Source: Elstera litoralis (GTDB lineage: Bacteria > Pseudomonadota > Alphaproteobacteria > Elsterales > Elsteraceae). Taken from it: DNA of 8,750 nt. Position numbers and translations under genes: made by a program. Under the pieces are notes generated by a model. The model was not told the origin of the DNA, searched no databases, and worked only from the letters and a program-made list of their open reading frames with translations. Below, piece by piece: positions 7,834 to 8,750 of the stretch (within the stretch, counting starts at the first letter, position 1; the number at the start of each line of letters is the position of its first letter). Where the stretch lies: contig NZ_LAJY01000269.1 in the NCBI RefSeq assembly GCF_000963705.1, positions 1 through 8,750 on the forward strand. The letters are read 5' to 3'.

Positions 7834-8542
7834 TCACACGCCCAGCCAGCGTTCCGTCAAAGCCCGATCCGCCAACAGCGCCCCGGTCGCCCCCGCCGCC
7901 TGAACTCTGCCGCCGCCGAGCAGCAGCGCGCGCGGGGCACAGGCGCGGGCGACGGGGAGCATTTGTTCCGAGAGCAGCAGGGTAAGCCCGGCGGCGCTCA
8001 TCAGTTTGATGGCATCGATCATGTCCTGCACGATCATCGGCGCGAGGCCTTCGGCGGGTTCGTCGAGCAGCAGCAGGCGCGGCTGTCCCAGTAGGCAGCG
8101 GGCGATGCTGAGCATCTGGGCTTCGCCGCCGGAAATCGCACCGCCGCGCTGGTGCGAGAGCGGGGCGAGGGCCGGGAAAAGCTCCAGAATCCGCTTACAA
8201 TCCCAGGGCGGTAGCGGCGAGTCCGGATCGGGCGGGCGCAGGCCGGTGGCGAGATTTTCGGCGACGGTGAGATCGGCGAAAAATCCGGCGGTCTTCCGGC
8301 ACATAACCTATCCCGGCGCGGGCGCGGCGGAAGGGCGGCCAGCGCGAAATATCCTCGCCGCGCCAGTGAATTTGGCCCGCCTCCAGCGGGAGCAGGCCGA
8401 TGAGGGCTTTCATCAGCGTCGATTTGCCCGCGCCATTGCGGCCCAGCAGCGCCAAAGCCTCGCCTTCGGCCAGGGTGAAGCTCACCCCGTCCAGCACCGG
8501 CTGGCCGCCGTAGCCGAGGCGAAGCGCTTCAACCGTCAACAT
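7834..8542 (-). CDS. livF: Branched-chain amino acid ABC transporter ATPase LivF, one frameshift
   Basis: LivF is one of two ATPases powering high-affinity uptake of leucine, isoleucine, valine or related amides through LivH/LivM. The N-terminal frame begins MLTVEALRLGYGG, has Walker A GRNGAGKST (34-42) and runs to YVPEDRRIF (about residue 88). It then turns to Arg-rich nonsense. The other frame continues ADLTVAENLATG, signature ISGGEAQMLSIAR (136-148), Walker B LLLLDEP (156-162) with AEGLAP, and SEQM in the switch region. Removing one base from the A5 at 8279-8283 (T5 on the coding strand) gives 235 residues, the normal LivF length. The start at 8542 has GGGGA 6 bases upstream and overlaps livG by 14 bases, typical of this operon. 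SEQ instead of the switch histidine is usual for LivF. UrtE (urea) is a related alternative, but LDEPAEGLAP fits LivF better. Confidence 0.88.
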
Positions 8543-8750
8543 CGCTATTCCCCAGGTAAGCGGCCCGAACGTCCGGGTTCGCGCGGATCGCGTCGGGGGT
8601 TCCTTGCGCGATAAGGCGGCCCTGGTGCAGCACGGCGATGCGGTCGGCGTGGGCGAAGACCGCCTCCATATCATGCTCGGTAAACAGCACGGCGCAGCCC
8701 TCGGCGGCGCGGCGGGAGATCAGCCGATAGAGGGCGGCGCGCTCGCTGGT
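8529..8750 (-). CDS. livG: Branched-chain amino acid ABC transporter ATPase LivG, C-terminal part
   Basis: These are the last 73 codons of the partner ATPase, cut by the window edge. The visible part reads FTEHDMEAVFAHADRIAVLH, with the switch (H-loop) histidine in EHDM, then GRLIAQGTPDAIRANPDV and RAAYLG before the stop at 8529-8531. EHDM followed by a short C-terminal segment ending in YLG is typical of LivG. It is upstream of livF in the same operon, and its last codons overlap the livF start. Walker A, signature and Walker B lie outside the window, so LivG versus a close paralog rests on this tail and on the neighbour. Confidence 0.88.
   Translation of the reverse strand, partial: TSERAALYRLISRRAAEGCAVLFTEHDMEAVFAHADRIAVLHQGRLIAQGTPDAIRANPDVRAAYLGNSDVDG

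Noticed and set aside
7794..8094. Open frames on the + strand downstream of the rhodanese
   Set aside because: They oppose the clearly recognisable LivF C-terminal half (signature and Walker B) and have no motif of their own.

Overview
The window is GC-rich housekeeping DNA from an alphaproteobacterium, most likely of the Rhodospirillales type. This rests on the gene order tilS-ftsH-folP-glmM-thiD, on an alphaproteobacterial SAM-II riboswitch in front of metZ, and on LivG/LivF-type transporter ATPases. The genus cannot be named from the sequence alone. No mobile element, CRISPR array, tRNA or rRNA is visible.

Layout on the + strand: the 3' part of tilS (tRNA-Ile lysidine synthetase, about 1-581, frame-broken); ftsH (675-2615, membrane AAA+ zinc protease); a strong hairpin; folP (2696-3605, dihydropteroate synthase, frame-broken near its 3' end); glmM (3709-5070, phosphoglucosamine mutase); a thiD-like kinase (5117-5928, frame-broken near its 3' end); a hairpin, a promoter candidate and a SAM-II riboswitch (5936-6055); metZ (6136-7338, O-succinylhomoserine sulfhydrylase); and a small rhodanese (7347-7769) that probably shares the metZ transcript. 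Two hairpins follow. Convergent genes on the - strand are livF (7834-8542, frame-broken) and the 3' end of livG (8529-8750), overlapping by 14 bases as in a branched-chain amino acid ABC transporter operon.

How the genes relate: tilS-ftsH-folP-glmM-thiD is a conserved block (ftsH-folP-glmM is also adjacent in E. coli) that combines tRNA modification, protein quality control, folate synthesis, cell-wall UDP-GlcNAc synthesis and a cofactor kinase. The metZ-rhodanese pair is a separate methionine/sulfur unit under SAM control.

The most notable observation is that four of the eight genes (tilS, folP, thiD, livF) carry single-base frame breaks while family-conserved sequence continues in another frame. 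Several breaks lie at short T, A or G runs. Since tilS and folP are normally essential, sequencing or assembly error is the simplest explanation; real gene decay is the alternative. A second point is that the ThiD-like protein has changed residues at several positions normally conserved for pyrimidine binding and catalysis. I found no convincing new system. The window is ordinary core genome with a quality problem and a few regulatory elements.
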